A stretch of DNA of 18,627 nt, from positions 1-18,627 of the forward strand of contig JAPKDE010000025.1 of assembly GCA_028822675.1 (NCBI GenBank). Direction: 5' to 3'. This DNA comes from Dehalococcoidia bacterium. Lineage in GTDB: Bacteria > Chloroflexota > Dehalococcoidia > UBA3495. Positions within the stretch are counted from its first letter, which is position 1. Each line of letters starts with the position of its first letter. Shown here piece by piece: positions 7,138 to 14,594 of this stretch. The notes below the pieces were generated by a model, which ran no database searches, was not told where the DNA came from, and worked only from the letters and a program-made list of their open reading frames with translations. The position numbers and the translations under genes were made by a program.

Positions 7138-8541
7138 ATGGTATCTCTCAGCCGACAACTTGCGCAGTGGGTAGTGGGACTCAGCTATGACGATCTCCCG
7201 CCCGCCGTGGTGGACCGTGCAAAGGGGGTAACCCTGCACAGCCTGGCATCCGTACTTCTGGGTTCTCAGTCCAGCAGTGGCCAGAGCGCCGTGAAACTCA
7301 TCACTGCAGACGAAGCTGGCGTGAACCGTGGCGCAACCGTCATGGTGGACGGCACCACCGTAACCAAAGGCGGTGCGGCCTTTGCCAACGCGGAGATGGC
7401 CATGTCTGGCGGCAAACTGGATTCTTTCCGCATGCTCACTCACCCGGGCACCAGCATTCTGCCCGGAGCATTTGTGGCTGCAGAAACCGCCGGCGTGTCG
7501 GGGAAGGAATTCCTTACTGGCGTGGCCGCTGGCTATGAGGTGATGGAACGATTGGCGTCAGACTTCATTCCAACCGTGATGTCTCGTGGGTTCCACGCCG
7601 GCCCCGTGTTTGGAATCTTTGGCCCGGCGATGGCCGCCGCCAAGATTCTGAAACTGACCGAGGACGAGGTGAATAACACCATCGCCCTGTGCGTCCACCT
7701 GGCAGCAGGAAACTTGGAAGGTCCTCGCAGTGGTGGCCGTGCCTTGCGTGAGGGCGCTGCCGTGCGGAACGCAATGCTTGCAGTGGCACTGGCCCAGATG
7801 GGTCAGGTGGGCGGCGAGACTACCCTTGAAGGCGAGGCTGGTTTCTACCACGCCTACACCGGCAACAACCAAGGGAAACTCACCTACAGTTTTGTCGGTG
7901 ACACGCAGACCAGTCTGGATAAAATTACCACCGGGCTGGGTAAGGACTGGATGTTCCTGGAGACGCTCTACCGCATCTACTCCACCGCCGGTTATAACAT
8001 TGCCCACGTTGATGTTTCTGCCCAGCTCTGTATCGAGAATGACATCAAGTACGAGGACGTTGAACGCGTCGAGGCTGTGGTCAACTGGATGGAGACCCAG
8101 TATCCGAGTCCGGCCTTCCCAAGTCGCCGCGAAGATGGCGAGGCGGAAACAGGCGGAACCAAGTATTACACTGCGTATGGCGTGGCCATGCGCGGCTTCC
8201 CGGTGTTGCGAAGCCAGCAGATGGGCGCTGCCGACGGAGCGTCAGACCCGCCTGAAGTGCTGGACCTGATGCACCGGGTGGAAATCATACCCTCGCATAA
8301 GATGACGCTCTTTGGACCCCGTATCACAGTCTTCACCAAGGATGGCAAGAGTTACACCAAGCAGTCCACCGGGCGTGAGTTCATGTGGGACTTTGAAGAA
8401 GAGGCCAGGCGGATCCGTGATGTCATACCTGGTCTGCCGATCCCAGAGGCGCAGTTTGAAGAGATCATTGCCACCTGCCGCAACTTGGATCAGCAGGACC
8501 GGGCCGACAAGCTAATCCAACTAACCCTCCAGGTCGCATAG
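7138..8541 (+). CDS. MmgE/PrpD family protein
   Basis: 467 aa, full length for the MmgE/PrpD family (2-methylcitrate dehydratase, cis-aconitate decarboxylase, iminodisuccinate epimerase and relatives). The ATG is preceded by ggagaagaaa. N-terminal all-helical domain: LSRQLAQWVVGL...PPAVVDRAKGVTLHSLASVL. The family signature appears as GYEVMERLASDF at 132 followed by GFHAGPVFGIFGPA at 151-164, and the lid domain follows from about residue 260. Members act on small di- and tricarboxylates or on other hydroxy-acids by beta-elimination or epimerisation. The hydrolase gene starts 59 nt later, so the two are probably co-transcribed. The family is clear; the substrate is not, because MmgE/PrpD paralogs are functionally diverse. 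Confidence 0.9.
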   Translation: MVSLSRQLAQWVVGLSYDDLPPAVVDRAKGVTLHSLASVLLGSQSSSGQSAVKLITADEAGVNRGATVMVDGTTVTKGGAAFANAEMAMSGGKLDSFRMLTHPGTSILPGAFVAAETAGVSGKEFLTGVAAGYEVMERLASDFIPTVMSRGFHAGPVFGIFGPAMAAAKILKLTEDEVNNTIALCVHLAAGNLEGPRSGGRALREGAAVRNAMLAVALAQMGQVGGETTLEGEAGFYHAYTGNNQGKLTYSFVGDTQTSLDKITTGLGKDWMFLETLYRIYSTAGYNIAHVDVSAQLCIENDIKYEDVERVEAVVNWMETQYPSPAFPSRREDGEAETGGTKYYTAYGVAMRGFPVLRSQQMGAADGASDPPEVLDLMHRVEIIPSHKMTLFGPRITVFTKDGKSYTKQSTGREFMWDFEEEARRIRDVIPGLPIPEAQFEEIIATCRNLDQQDRADKLIQLTLQVA

Positions 8542-8550
8542 CGACGTTCC

Positions 8551-8573
8551 CTCTTGTTTAAGCCAAACAAGAG
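8551..8573. other. perfect 9-bp hairpin between MmgE/PrpD and hydrolase genes
   Basis: ctcttgttt at 8551-8559 and aaacaagag at 8565-8573 with a 5-nt loop. No T-run follows on either strand. It lies 10 nt after the MmgE/PrpD stop and 27 nt before the next ATG; it may stabilise the upstream 3' end or attenuate read-through. Confidence 0.5.
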
Positions 8574-8600
8574 ACCCAAAGAAACAGAGGTTTAACTAGA

Positions 8601-9404
8601 ATGCCGTACCTGCAATTAAATGGCAGCAAGTTTCACTACCATTGGGACGATTTTACTGATCCCTGGCAAGAAAAAAGTGTGGTTTTGCTGCACCATGCAG
8701 CAGGCGGAAACCTCCACCGTTGGCGGGCTTGGGTCCCAACGTTGGCCCGCCAACACCGGGTACTCCGGTTTGATATGGGCGGCCACGCGGGAACCGACGC
8801 TCCCTCTGGCGGTAAATTCACTCTGCCGGGCTTAGCTGCAGACATAGCGGCGGTCATGGACAGCCTGGAGATTGAGAAGGTCCACCTGGTGGGCGCATCT
8901 GCGGGAGGCATCGTCAGCCTGCGTTTTGCCATTGATTTCCCAGACCGACTCCACAGCTTGAGTCTGGTGGCATCCACTCCCAGACTGGCCGGAATGGGGG
9001 CGAGCATGGATGCCAGCGTGTGGCGGAGGATACTTGAGGAAGAAGGGACCAAAGCATGGCTGGGAGCGGATTCTAAGAAACGGTTTGGCCCCAATTCAAA
9101 ACAAGAACTAATAGATTGGTACGCATCCTCAGGCGAGAAAACCACGGCTGAAGTGGTCTTGGCTCTACAGGATTGCCTCTTGAGAGAAGACCTCACCCCG
9201 CTGTTGCCCCAGATTTCTGCGCCGACTTTGATCTTGGCGTCGAACCAAGATGAAATCACGCCACTGGACGCTCAGCATCTGATGGTCGATCAGATACCGA
9301 ACGCCACCCTAGAGACCTTCAACGGCGTGGGTCACAACATGAAGGTAGAGATTCCCGACCTGTTGTCCGGAACCGTGCAGGACTTCGTCAGGAAATTAGA
9401 ATAG
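8601..9404 (+). CDS. alpha/beta-fold hydrolase (esterase / ring-cleavage hydrolase type)
   Basis: 267 aa, typical of short alpha/beta hydrolases. HHAAGG at 31-36 supplies the oxyanion region, G98-A-S100-A-G102 the nucleophile elbow, D217 (SNQDEITP) the acid and H245 (GVGHNMK) the base, so the triad looks complete. GAGG lies 10 nt before the ATG. The closest general types are 3-oxoadipate enol-lactonase-like and C-C bond (MhpC/BphD-like) hydrolases, but the sequence does not decide between them. There is no signal peptide, so it is cytoplasmic. It follows the MmgE/PrpD gene by 59 nt and ends 28 nt from a convergent monooxygenase. It is different in subtype from the hydrolase at 5110-5967. Confidence 0.9.
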   Translation: MPYLQLNGSKFHYHWDDFTDPWQEKSVVLLHHAAGGNLHRWRAWVPTLARQHRVLRFDMGGHAGTDAPSGGKFTLPGLAADIAAVMDSLEIEKVHLVGASAGGIVSLRFAIDFPDRLHSLSLVASTPRLAGMGASMDASVWRRILEEEGTKAWLGADSKKRFGPNSKQELIDWYASSGEKTTAEVVLALQDCLLREDLTPLLPQISAPTLILASNQDEITPLDAQHLMVDQIPNATLETFNGVGHNMKVEIPDLLSGTVQDFVRKLE

Positions 9405-9429
9405 AAAGGCCGGATAGAAAAACCGGGCC
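9395..9429 (-). terminator. likely intrinsic terminator of the minus-strand monooxygenase
   Basis: On the minus strand a ggcc-c-gg/ccggcc stem (bases 9408-9413 with 9423-9429, one bulge, 9-nt loop) is followed by TTTCTATTCT. It overlaps the last codons of the convergent hydrolase. A U-rich tail is present only on the minus strand. Confidence 0.45.
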
Positions 9430-9432
9430 AGG

Positions 9433-10566
9433 CTAGGCCAAAGACCTGGGGTTAATCGGCGTTGCCATTGCCTGTACTTCAGGCAGGACCTTCTCGGCGA
9501 AGAGCCTCAGGCTCTTTTCAGCCTTGTCTCTGGGCATGCCGCCGTACATCATGTGAATCACGACCTTCTCCATAGAGATCATCTCTTGCATGGACTTGAT
9601 CTTCTCAATGATCTGTTCCGGAGTGCCGATCGGTTGGGTTGCGCGACGGGCGGCTAGTCTGGCTTCCGCTGGGCTAATGTCAGCGGTCTGTCGCAATAGG
9701 TATTCCTCGTAGCCAGCTATGCCTTCGTAGCCGGGGTTGTTCCAGTCAAAGTAGTGATGCTGGGCTGCGACCCCCTGGTTTTTGAAATATTCCCAGCCTT
9801 CTTCGGCTTCCTCGGTCGTTTCGGCGCAGTACATCCACAGCAATGTGGTCGGCTGATCTGGTTCTAGGCCCAGGTCCTTGCGAATTCGGTTGAACCGCTG
9901 CACCTTGGCGACCATCTCATCAACGTCGTCACCGGCGACAAACATCTGGCCTAGACCGTTCTCTGCGGCCAATTTTGCCGACGCCTCAGTGCTGAAGGCC
10001 ACTTTAATGTTATTGGTCAGGTCTCCCTTGTGGCGTGCTTGTGGTCGGATGGAAGTCGGTGGGATATCGTAGATATCGCCCTTGAAGTCAAAACGCTCTG
10101 CGCCATCGGCGGCCTTGATGACATTGATTACGTCATAGAAATACTTGTGCGACTGATCCATTGGGTAGCCCAGGGAAGCGTATTCGTGGGGGGAGATGCC
10201 ACGGCCGATTCCCAAGTGGAGACGGCGACCCTTCAATAAAATATCGAGCATGGATATCTCGCTGGCTAGTCTCACCGGGTTCCACCAGGGCGCAACGATC
10301 ACCGCGGTGCCCACATCTATTCGGCTGGTGCGGCCCGCCCAATAGGCCAGGTATTGCAGTGGGTTGGGCTGCATTGAGTAGGCCGAGCCATAATGTTCTG
10401 TTGCCCAGATGGAATCGAAGCCTAGCGGCTCGACCAGCTCCCCCATGTAAAGAGTGTTATCCATATTCTCGGCGTCCGAGATTGTTGGAGGCCGGCTATA
10501 ATCTTCCGCTATCAGTCGTTCCCAGTCGCCCTGGTTATATCCCGTGACCATCACTCCGCAATGCAT
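9433..10566 (-). CDS. LLM-class (luciferase-like) flavin-dependent monooxygenase
   Basis: 377 aa. AAGGAG lies 7 nt before the ATG. The bacterial-luciferase-like TIM-barrel signature is clear: SIWATEHYGSAY at 52-63, NPLQYLAYWAGRTSRIDVGTAV at 68-89, then WNPVRLASEISMLDIL, GRRLHLGIGRG ending at 123, and a C-terminal GTPEQIIEKI followed by a helix. Such enzymes use reduced FMN, delivered by a separate reductase, and O2 for Baeyer-Villiger, hydroxylation or C-S/C-N cleavage reactions; expansions of these enzymes are known from SAR202 bacteria. No flavin reductase is present in the window. It has its own promoter and palindrome (10635-10672) and a terminator at its end. Substrate unknown. Confidence 0.92.
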   Translation of the reverse strand: MHCGVMVTGYNQGDWERLIAEDYSRPPTISDAENMDNTLYMGELVEPLGFDSIWATEHYGSAYSMQPNPLQYLAYWAGRTSRIDVGTAVIVAPWWNPVRLASEISMLDILLKGRRLHLGIGRGISPHEYASLGYPMDQSHKYFYDVINVIKAADGAERFDFKGDIYDIPPTSIRPQARHKGDLTNNIKVAFSTEASAKLAAENGLGQMFVAGDDVDEMVAKVQRFNRIRKDLGLEPDQPTTLLWMYCAETTEEAEEGWEYFKNQGVAAQHHYFDWNNPGYEGIAGYEEYLLRQTADISPAEARLAARRATQPIGTPEQIIEKIKSMQEMISMEKVVIHMMYGGMPRDKAEKSLRLFAEKVLPEVQAMATPINPRSLA

Positions 10567-10634
10567 AAGTGTTCTCCTTCACCTGGGGTAGTAGGCACGG
10601 AACAAGCCCGGCCTAGCATGTTAATTCTCTCAAG

Positions 10635-10646
10635 CTGACGCGTCAG
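10635..10646. promoter_or_regulatory. 12-bp perfect palindrome, operator-like
   Basis: ctgacgcgtcag is its own reverse complement. It overlaps the last two bases of the minus-strand -10 (10645-10650) and spans the predicted start of transcription near 10638. This is the classic position for a repressor site. Confidence 0.5.
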
Positions 10647-10672
10647 TATAACTGTTCTTTAGATATGGGCAA
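10645..10672 (-). promoter_or_regulatory. sigma-70-like promoter of the LLM monooxygenase
   Basis: On the minus strand TTGCCC (10667-10672), a 16-nt spacer, and TATACT (10645-10650). The start of transcription would be near 10638, giving a leader of about 72 nt. A consensus TTGACA also lies upstream (10680-10685) but has no matching -10 at normal spacing. Confidence 0.45.
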
Positions 10673-10799
10673 CCGAGTCTGTCAAATCAAGTTCAGCCTT
10701 CTAAATTTTGCCCCGCAAGGCCTGGCTGGGACACAAGAACCACTGGTTTGATGCTAAAATTCATCCCCTATATGGCAGTAAATTTTTGGAGACCATGCA

Positions 10800-11771
10800 A
10801 TGCGTGTTACCCGTCTTGTAGACGCCCCCATCATCAGCCCAGACCTACATCCAAGTATTGGAGAGAACATCCAAGGGCCGTCGCTGATTCGCGTGCCAGA
10901 TTGGGTCAAAGACCCGCTGGGCAAGTACTATCTTTATTTCGCTGATCACAAAGGTAGCTACATCCGTCTGGCCTACGCGGACGACCTACGGGGGCCGTGG
11001 CAGGTGCATCCCACCGGCAGCTTACAACTGGGCGACTCTTTATTCCTGACCGAGCCACCAGACGCCCCGGAAGAAGCGGTTGAGGAACTCAAGAGACAGC
11101 GCCAAACACAGCGGGGCGAGGACGAACTGCCCCACGATCTGGTAACGGAGTTGACCACGCCCCATATCGCTTCACCAGACGTGCATGTTGATGCCGACAA
11201 TCAATCGATCGTGATGTACTTCCATGGTCTTGAGGGCCTGGGCAATCAGGTTAGCCGCGTGGCAACGTCTGCTGACGGAATACATTTTGTTGCACGTCCG
11301 GAGATTCTCAGCAGGAGTTACCTGAGAGCCTTCAATCACGGCGGCCAGACCTATGCCCTGGTCATGCCTGGACAAGTTTTTCGGTTCACCGAGGGCCTGC
11401 CACCTCTTGAGCTTGGCCCCTTGCTGTTCAACCGAAATATGCGTCATGCTGCCCTATTGCTGAGGGGCGACCTGCTACACGTGTTTTGGTCTCAGGTGGG
11501 CGATATACCAGAGCGCATCCTGCTGAGCACTATTGATCTCTCAGGGGACTGGCAGGAATGGCACGACACCGAGGCGGTGGACGTCTTAAGCCCGGAGCGC
11601 GATTGGGAAGGCGCAGATGCTCCCCTGGCAGCGTCAGTGAGAAGCGTGGCTTATGGGCACGTTAACCAACTGCGTGATCCGGCGATTTTTTCCGAGGGCG
11701 ACCAGACCTATCTGCTGTACTCGGTGGCCGGAGAAAGCGGCATTGGCATAGCAGAGATTGAATTGGATTAA
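10800..11771 (+). CDS. GH43-like five-bladed beta-propeller protein, possible glycosidase
   Basis: 323 aa; GGAG lies 8 nt before the ATG at 10800, which decides the start over an out-of-frame ATG at 10795. Repeating propeller-blade features resemble GH43/GH32-clan proteins: IQGPSLIRVPDWVKDPLGKYYLYFADH, YIRLAYADDLRGPWQVHP, IASPDVHVDADNQSIVMYFHG, ATSADGIHF, LRDPAIFSEGDQTYLLYSVAG and GIGIAEIEL. A charged insert (about residues 90-120) interrupts the second blade. I cannot place the catalytic acids with confidence; the usual first Asp position is not obvious. There is no signal peptide, so a cytoplasmic role on short or modified sugars is more likely than polymer attack. It is divergent from the LLM monooxygenase across 233 bp. 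Confidence 0.65.
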   Translation: MRVTRLVDAPIISPDLHPSIGENIQGPSLIRVPDWVKDPLGKYYLYFADHKGSYIRLAYADDLRGPWQVHPTGSLQLGDSLFLTEPPDAPEEAVEELKRQRQTQRGEDELPHDLVTELTTPHIASPDVHVDADNQSIVMYFHGLEGLGNQVSRVATSADGIHFVARPEILSRSYLRAFNHGGQTYALVMPGQVFRFTEGLPPLELGPLLFNRNMRHAALLLRGDLLHVFWSQVGDIPERILLSTIDLSGDWQEWHDTEAVDVLSPERDWEGADAPLAASVRSVAYGHVNQLRDPAIFSEGDQTYLLYSVAGESGIGIAEIELD

Positions 11772-11974
11772 AGCTAATCAGCCGCCTAGATCAAGACAAC
11801 CAGGAAAGCCAAGCCAGAGTCTCGCATGTTTGGAAAACTCAATGAGATAGGTGTTTTTGCCGTACGGCCCTCCGTACGATTCCATGGATGATGGTCGGGC
11901 TCGACGGTCCTGGGCCGCCGACTGATGTCGGGAGTGAAACAGATGACGATGCAGTGTACCCGTTTAATGGCCAA

Positions 11975-12039
11975 GGCCAAGGAGAGCAGTCTTTATTTCC
12001 TAGCGCAAAATGAGTGACTGCTCGTTGGGCCGTTTTTTT
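11975..12039 (+). terminator. candidate long-loop intrinsic terminator with T7
   Basis: gagcagtc (11984-11991) pairs exactly with gactgctc (12016-12023). The stem extends through ccaa/ttgg and gg/cc (11975-11980 with 12025-12031) past small internal loops. T7 follows at 12033-12039. The 24-nt loop is long for a terminator. It would close a transcript reaching about 260 nt past the propeller gene. Confidence 0.4.
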
Positions 12040-12099
12040 GATTGCGGTTTGTCTGGTATATCTACCTTTCAGACGAATCATTGCGCCCAATGCGGGTTG

Positions 12100-12128
12100 T
12101 TGACTGAGGCAAACGGCACTCCTACACT
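12100..12128 (+). promoter_or_regulatory. sigma-70-like promoter of the amidohydrolase gene
   Basis: TTGACT at 12100-12105, a 17-nt spacer, and TACACT at 12123-12128. The predicted start near 12135 gives a leader of about 47 nt to the ATG at 12182. Confidence 0.4.
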
Positions 12129-12181
12129 GCTACCAGACAATCCCAGGGCAGAAATTCCCGCAATAAATGAGAGGTATCAGA

Positions 12182-13051
12182 ATGGCAACTCAAACCCCTA
12201 CGCCTATGCAGATCCCCACGATAGATGTACAAGTACACGCCTACGAGAAGAACACACCCAGTCGTCCTTGGGCTGGGTTCTTGCAGGGCCCGGATGAAGT
12301 CACCGGAGACGATATGGTGGCCGCAATGGACAAGGTTGGTGTCGATGGGGCTTTGCTGATCTCTCCGTTCAGCCTGTATCAATATGATGCCAGCTACGCC
12401 CTGGCGGTGTACGCCCAACACCCAAACCGCTTCGGCGTGATCAGGCCAATCAATGCGCAGTCGGATACTGTGGCGGACGATTTTGCTGCCTGGGCGGCCA
12501 CAAAGGGAGTTGTTGGGGCAAGAATCATGCTCACGGCCCAGGAGTACCAAGCAGACGACGCCGGTCTAAACCAGATTCTAGCCGCTGGAGCCAAAGCCGG
12601 AATCCCGGTTAATGTCATGGCCTCAGGCAAGCTATCTCTTCTGCTGGAACTGGCACGCCGCAACCCTAACTCCCAGATAGTTATAGACCACGTGGGCATA
12701 GTTCAGCCATTCTTGCCGCCCGTTCCCGAAAATCCGTTTGCTGACCTGGATAACGTTTTGGCGCTGGCCGCATGCGACAACGTGTCCATCAAGATCTCCG
12801 GAGCCGGGACTTTGTCCCATCAACCGTACCCCTACGCCGACATCTGGGAGCCTCTGGGCAAGGTATTCCAAGCATTTGGCTTTGACCGCTGCATGTGGGG
12901 CACCGACTGGACTCGAGCCGTTGAGTTGCTGAACTACGAGCAGGGCGTTGAGGCGTTCCGTGTAACCGACCAACTCTCCGATTCGGAACGTACCACTCTC
13001 ATGGGCGGGTCCCTGATGAAGATCTACAAATGGTCTCCCAACCAGGCGTAA
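12182..13051 (+). CDS. amidohydrolase-2 family protein (TIM-barrel metal-dependent hydrolase type)
   Basis: 289 aa. The start at 12182 is chosen over an in-frame ATG at 12167 because gagagg lies 7 nt before it. Visible motifs: IDVQVHAYE at 14-22 in the place of the usual D-x-H-x-H, a FGVIRPI strand, VGARIMLTAQE, VIDHVG with H170, and CMWGTDWTR with D242. Members of amidohydrolase-2 include ACMSD-type decarboxylases and LigI-type lactonases, acting on cyclic or aromatic-derived acids in the cytoplasm. Gln17 replaces one of the two N-terminal metal-ligand histidines, and the strand-5 position reads PVNVMAS rather than ending in His, so metal binding may be altered. It is a single gene with its own promoter, followed by a hairpin at 13174-13218. 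Confidence 0.85.
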   Translation: MATQTPTPMQIPTIDVQVHAYEKNTPSRPWAGFLQGPDEVTGDDMVAAMDKVGVDGALLISPFSLYQYDASYALAVYAQHPNRFGVIRPINAQSDTVADDFAAWAATKGVVGARIMLTAQEYQADDAGLNQILAAGAKAGIPVNVMASGKLSLLLELARRNPNSQIVIDHVGIVQPFLPPVPENPFADLDNVLALAACDNVSIKISGAGTLSHQPYPYADIWEPLGKVFQAFGFDRCMWGTDWTRAVELLNYEQGVEAFRVTDQLSDSERTTLMGGSLMKIYKWSPNQA

Positions 13052-13173
13052 TAACCCTTTTTGAACCGGGAAAGAGTCTGGTGAGCCTGTAAAATACCAT
13101 TGGCGCATCCGACGAACGCTATTCGGAACGGCTCATTCAAATTCGAGACCACCGGTGTTAATCGCGCGCTTAC

Positions 13174-13218
13174 AAATGAAACACCTTTGGGCTCTCGCAC
13201 CCTGAGGGTGTTTCATTT
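13174..13218. terminator. strong hairpin, putative terminator after the amidohydrolase
   Basis: aaatgaaacacc (13174-13185) pairs exactly with ggtgtttcattt (13207-13218). Wobble and Watson-Crick pairs extend the stem to about 18 bp (to 13191/13201) around a 9-nt loop. The 3' arm is T-rich, but no clean T-run follows. It lies 123 nt after the amidohydrolase stop and 93 nt before the next start. Confidence 0.5.
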
Positions 13219-13297
13219 ATTATGGGTTCTGAACTGCTATAGAACAGACAGGTTGGGTGGATGACCACCCATATATTCGCGGCGACCCAAGTGGAAT

Positions 13298-13302
13298 GGA
13301 GG
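13298..13302 (+). promoter_or_regulatory. ribosome binding site that sets a TTG start
   Basis: GGAGG followed by 8 nt and TTG at 13311. The upstream GTG (13257) has no such site and the ATG at 13332 is 29 nt away, so the TTG is the best start. Confidence 0.6.
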
Positions 13303-13310
13303 AAAGAAGA

Positions 13311-14477
13311 TTGACTGCACTAACCGATAACATGACCTTTGGGACCTTTATGGCCCCCTTTCACCGTGTTGGTGAAAACCCCACACTGGCCCTAGAACGA
13401 GACCTGGAATTGATCGAGTGGCTGGATAATCTGGGGTTTGATGAAGCTTGGGTTGGCGAGCACCACAGCGGGGGCTGGGAGACCATTGCCTCCCCGGAAG
13501 TGTTCATAGCCACCGCCGCCGGACGAACCCGCCACATTCGCTTTGGCACCGGCGTGGTCAGCCTGCCCTATCACCATCCCTACATGGTGGCCAACCGCAT
13601 GGTGTTGCTGGATCACCTAACACGTGGCCGCGTGATGCTGGGCGTTGGTCCCGGAGCCTTGGCGTCCGACGCGAATATGTTCTGCATTGACCCGGAACGA
13701 CAGCGGGAGATGATGGACGAGTCGCTGGGCGTGATTATGCAGCTCCTAGACGGCAGCGAACCCGTATCCTGCGAGACCGATTGGTTCAAGCTAAAAGATG
13801 CAACTTTGCAGCTAAGGCCCTACCAGAAGCCATCCCTACCAGTGGCAGTGGCCTCGGTTCAATCGCCGTCTGGGGTGCTCTTGGCCGGAAAGCACGGCGC
13901 ATCAGTAATCTCTCTGAGCGTGCCCAGAGACTCGGTGCGTAACACCAGCTTGAAAGACCAGTGGGCCATCGCAGAAGAGACTGCTGAGAAACACGGCAAG
14001 ACTGTCCGACGTGAAGACTGGCGTCTGTCCGTTGGTTGCCACGTGGCCGAGACCAGGGAACAGGCATTTGAAGACATACGCGTTGGCGCTGGCAGGGTGG
14101 TTACTGAATACACCGGCGGCACCAACGGCAACCCGATCCCCGATGTTCCAGCCGATGAGGTTGTGGACTACATGGTGGAGCACAACCAATGGATCGTGGG
14201 CACACCGGACGATGTCATTGCCGGTATCGAACGTCTGCAAGAGGCCAGCGGCGGCTTTGGTGGACTGCTATTAAGGGCAGAAGACTGGGCTCCCCGCGCC
14301 GAACTGCACCGAAGCTACGAGTTGTTTGCTCGCTACGTAATGCCAAATTACCAAGGAAGTCTTACGGGAATCATCGATTCCCAACAGCGGTCGGCAAGCA
14401 TGAAGGAAGCACTTCAGGCCAACCGCAGAGCCGGGTTAAAGCGGGCCACCGACTCGTATTTGGCTGGTGATCGTTAG
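13311..14477 (+). CDS. LLM-class flavin-dependent monooxygenase, limonene-monooxygenase (LimB)-like
   Basis: 388 aa from the TTG at 13311 (see the ribosome-binding site at 13298-13302). The N-terminus FGTFMAPFHRVGENP, then WLDNLGFDEAWVGEHHSGGWE (EHH at 50-52), RTRHIRFGTGV, LPYHHPYMVANRM, GRVMLGVGPGALASD (GVGPG at 111-115) and LRPYQKPSLPVAVAS are typical of the LimB-like branch of flavin monooxygenases, which oxidise alicyclic or terpenoid compounds with FMNH2 and O2. It is a different subgroup from the monooxygenase at 9433-10566. No reductase gene is adjacent. The C-terminal about 40 residues are basic and helical. The real substrate may not be a terpene; limonene specificity is not implied. 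Confidence 0.9.
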   Translation: MTALTDNMTFGTFMAPFHRVGENPTLALERDLELIEWLDNLGFDEAWVGEHHSGGWETIASPEVFIATAAGRTRHIRFGTGVVSLPYHHPYMVANRMVLLDHLTRGRVMLGVGPGALASDANMFCIDPERQREMMDESLGVIMQLLDGSEPVSCETDWFKLKDATLQLRPYQKPSLPVAVASVQSPSGVLLAGKHGASVISLSVPRDSVRNTSLKDQWAIAEETAEKHGKTVRREDWRLSVGCHVAETREQAFEDIRVGAGRVVTEYTGGTNGNPIPDVPADEVVDYMVEHNQWIVGTPDDVIAGIERLQEASGGFGGLLLRAEDWAPRAELHRSYELFARYVMPNYQGSLTGIIDSQQRSASMKEALQANRRAGLKRATDSYLAGDR

Positions 14478-14505
14478 CCTCGCATCTACCAAGCGAGTCG
14501 TATTT

Positions 14506-14526
14506 GGCCCCTTAGAGTTGGAGGCC
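14506..14526 (+). terminator. weak terminator candidate after the LimB-like gene
   Basis: ggcccc (14506-14511) pairs with gg-a-ggcc (14520-14526) around an 8-nt loop with one bulged A; only attt follows. Weak. Confidence 0.25.
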
Positions 14527-14594
14527 ATTTCAGGCTCGGCGTATGTTAAAATTTCGTCATTCTAGGACGTAGACTAGTTCAATAGGAGAAATCT

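Larger units (their letters stand above)
11772..12181. other. 410-bp intergenic region
   Basis: No supportable gene. It contains a perfect 7-bp hairpin, cgtacgg/ccgtacg, at 11861-11878, a candidate long-loop terminator ending in T7 (11975-12039) and a promoter-like pair (12100-12128). Short ORFs on both strands, such as a 41-aa one at 11888-12013, lack a ribosome-binding site or a recognisable motif. Confidence 0.6.

Noticed and set aside
6796..7443. 215-aa minus-strand ORF overlapping the lipoprotein and MmgE/PrpD genes
   Set aside because: It overlaps two supported plus-strand genes at both ends, has no family motif and no ribosome-binding site; a shadow frame.
11888..12013. 41-aa plus-strand ORF in the 410-bp spacer
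   Set aside because: No ribosome-binding site and no recognisable domain; it overlaps the candidate terminator stem.
14454..14508. 11-bp direct repeat tcgtatttggc at 14454-14464 and 14498-14508
   Set aside because: Similarity does not extend beyond a few flanking bases; no target-site or att features.
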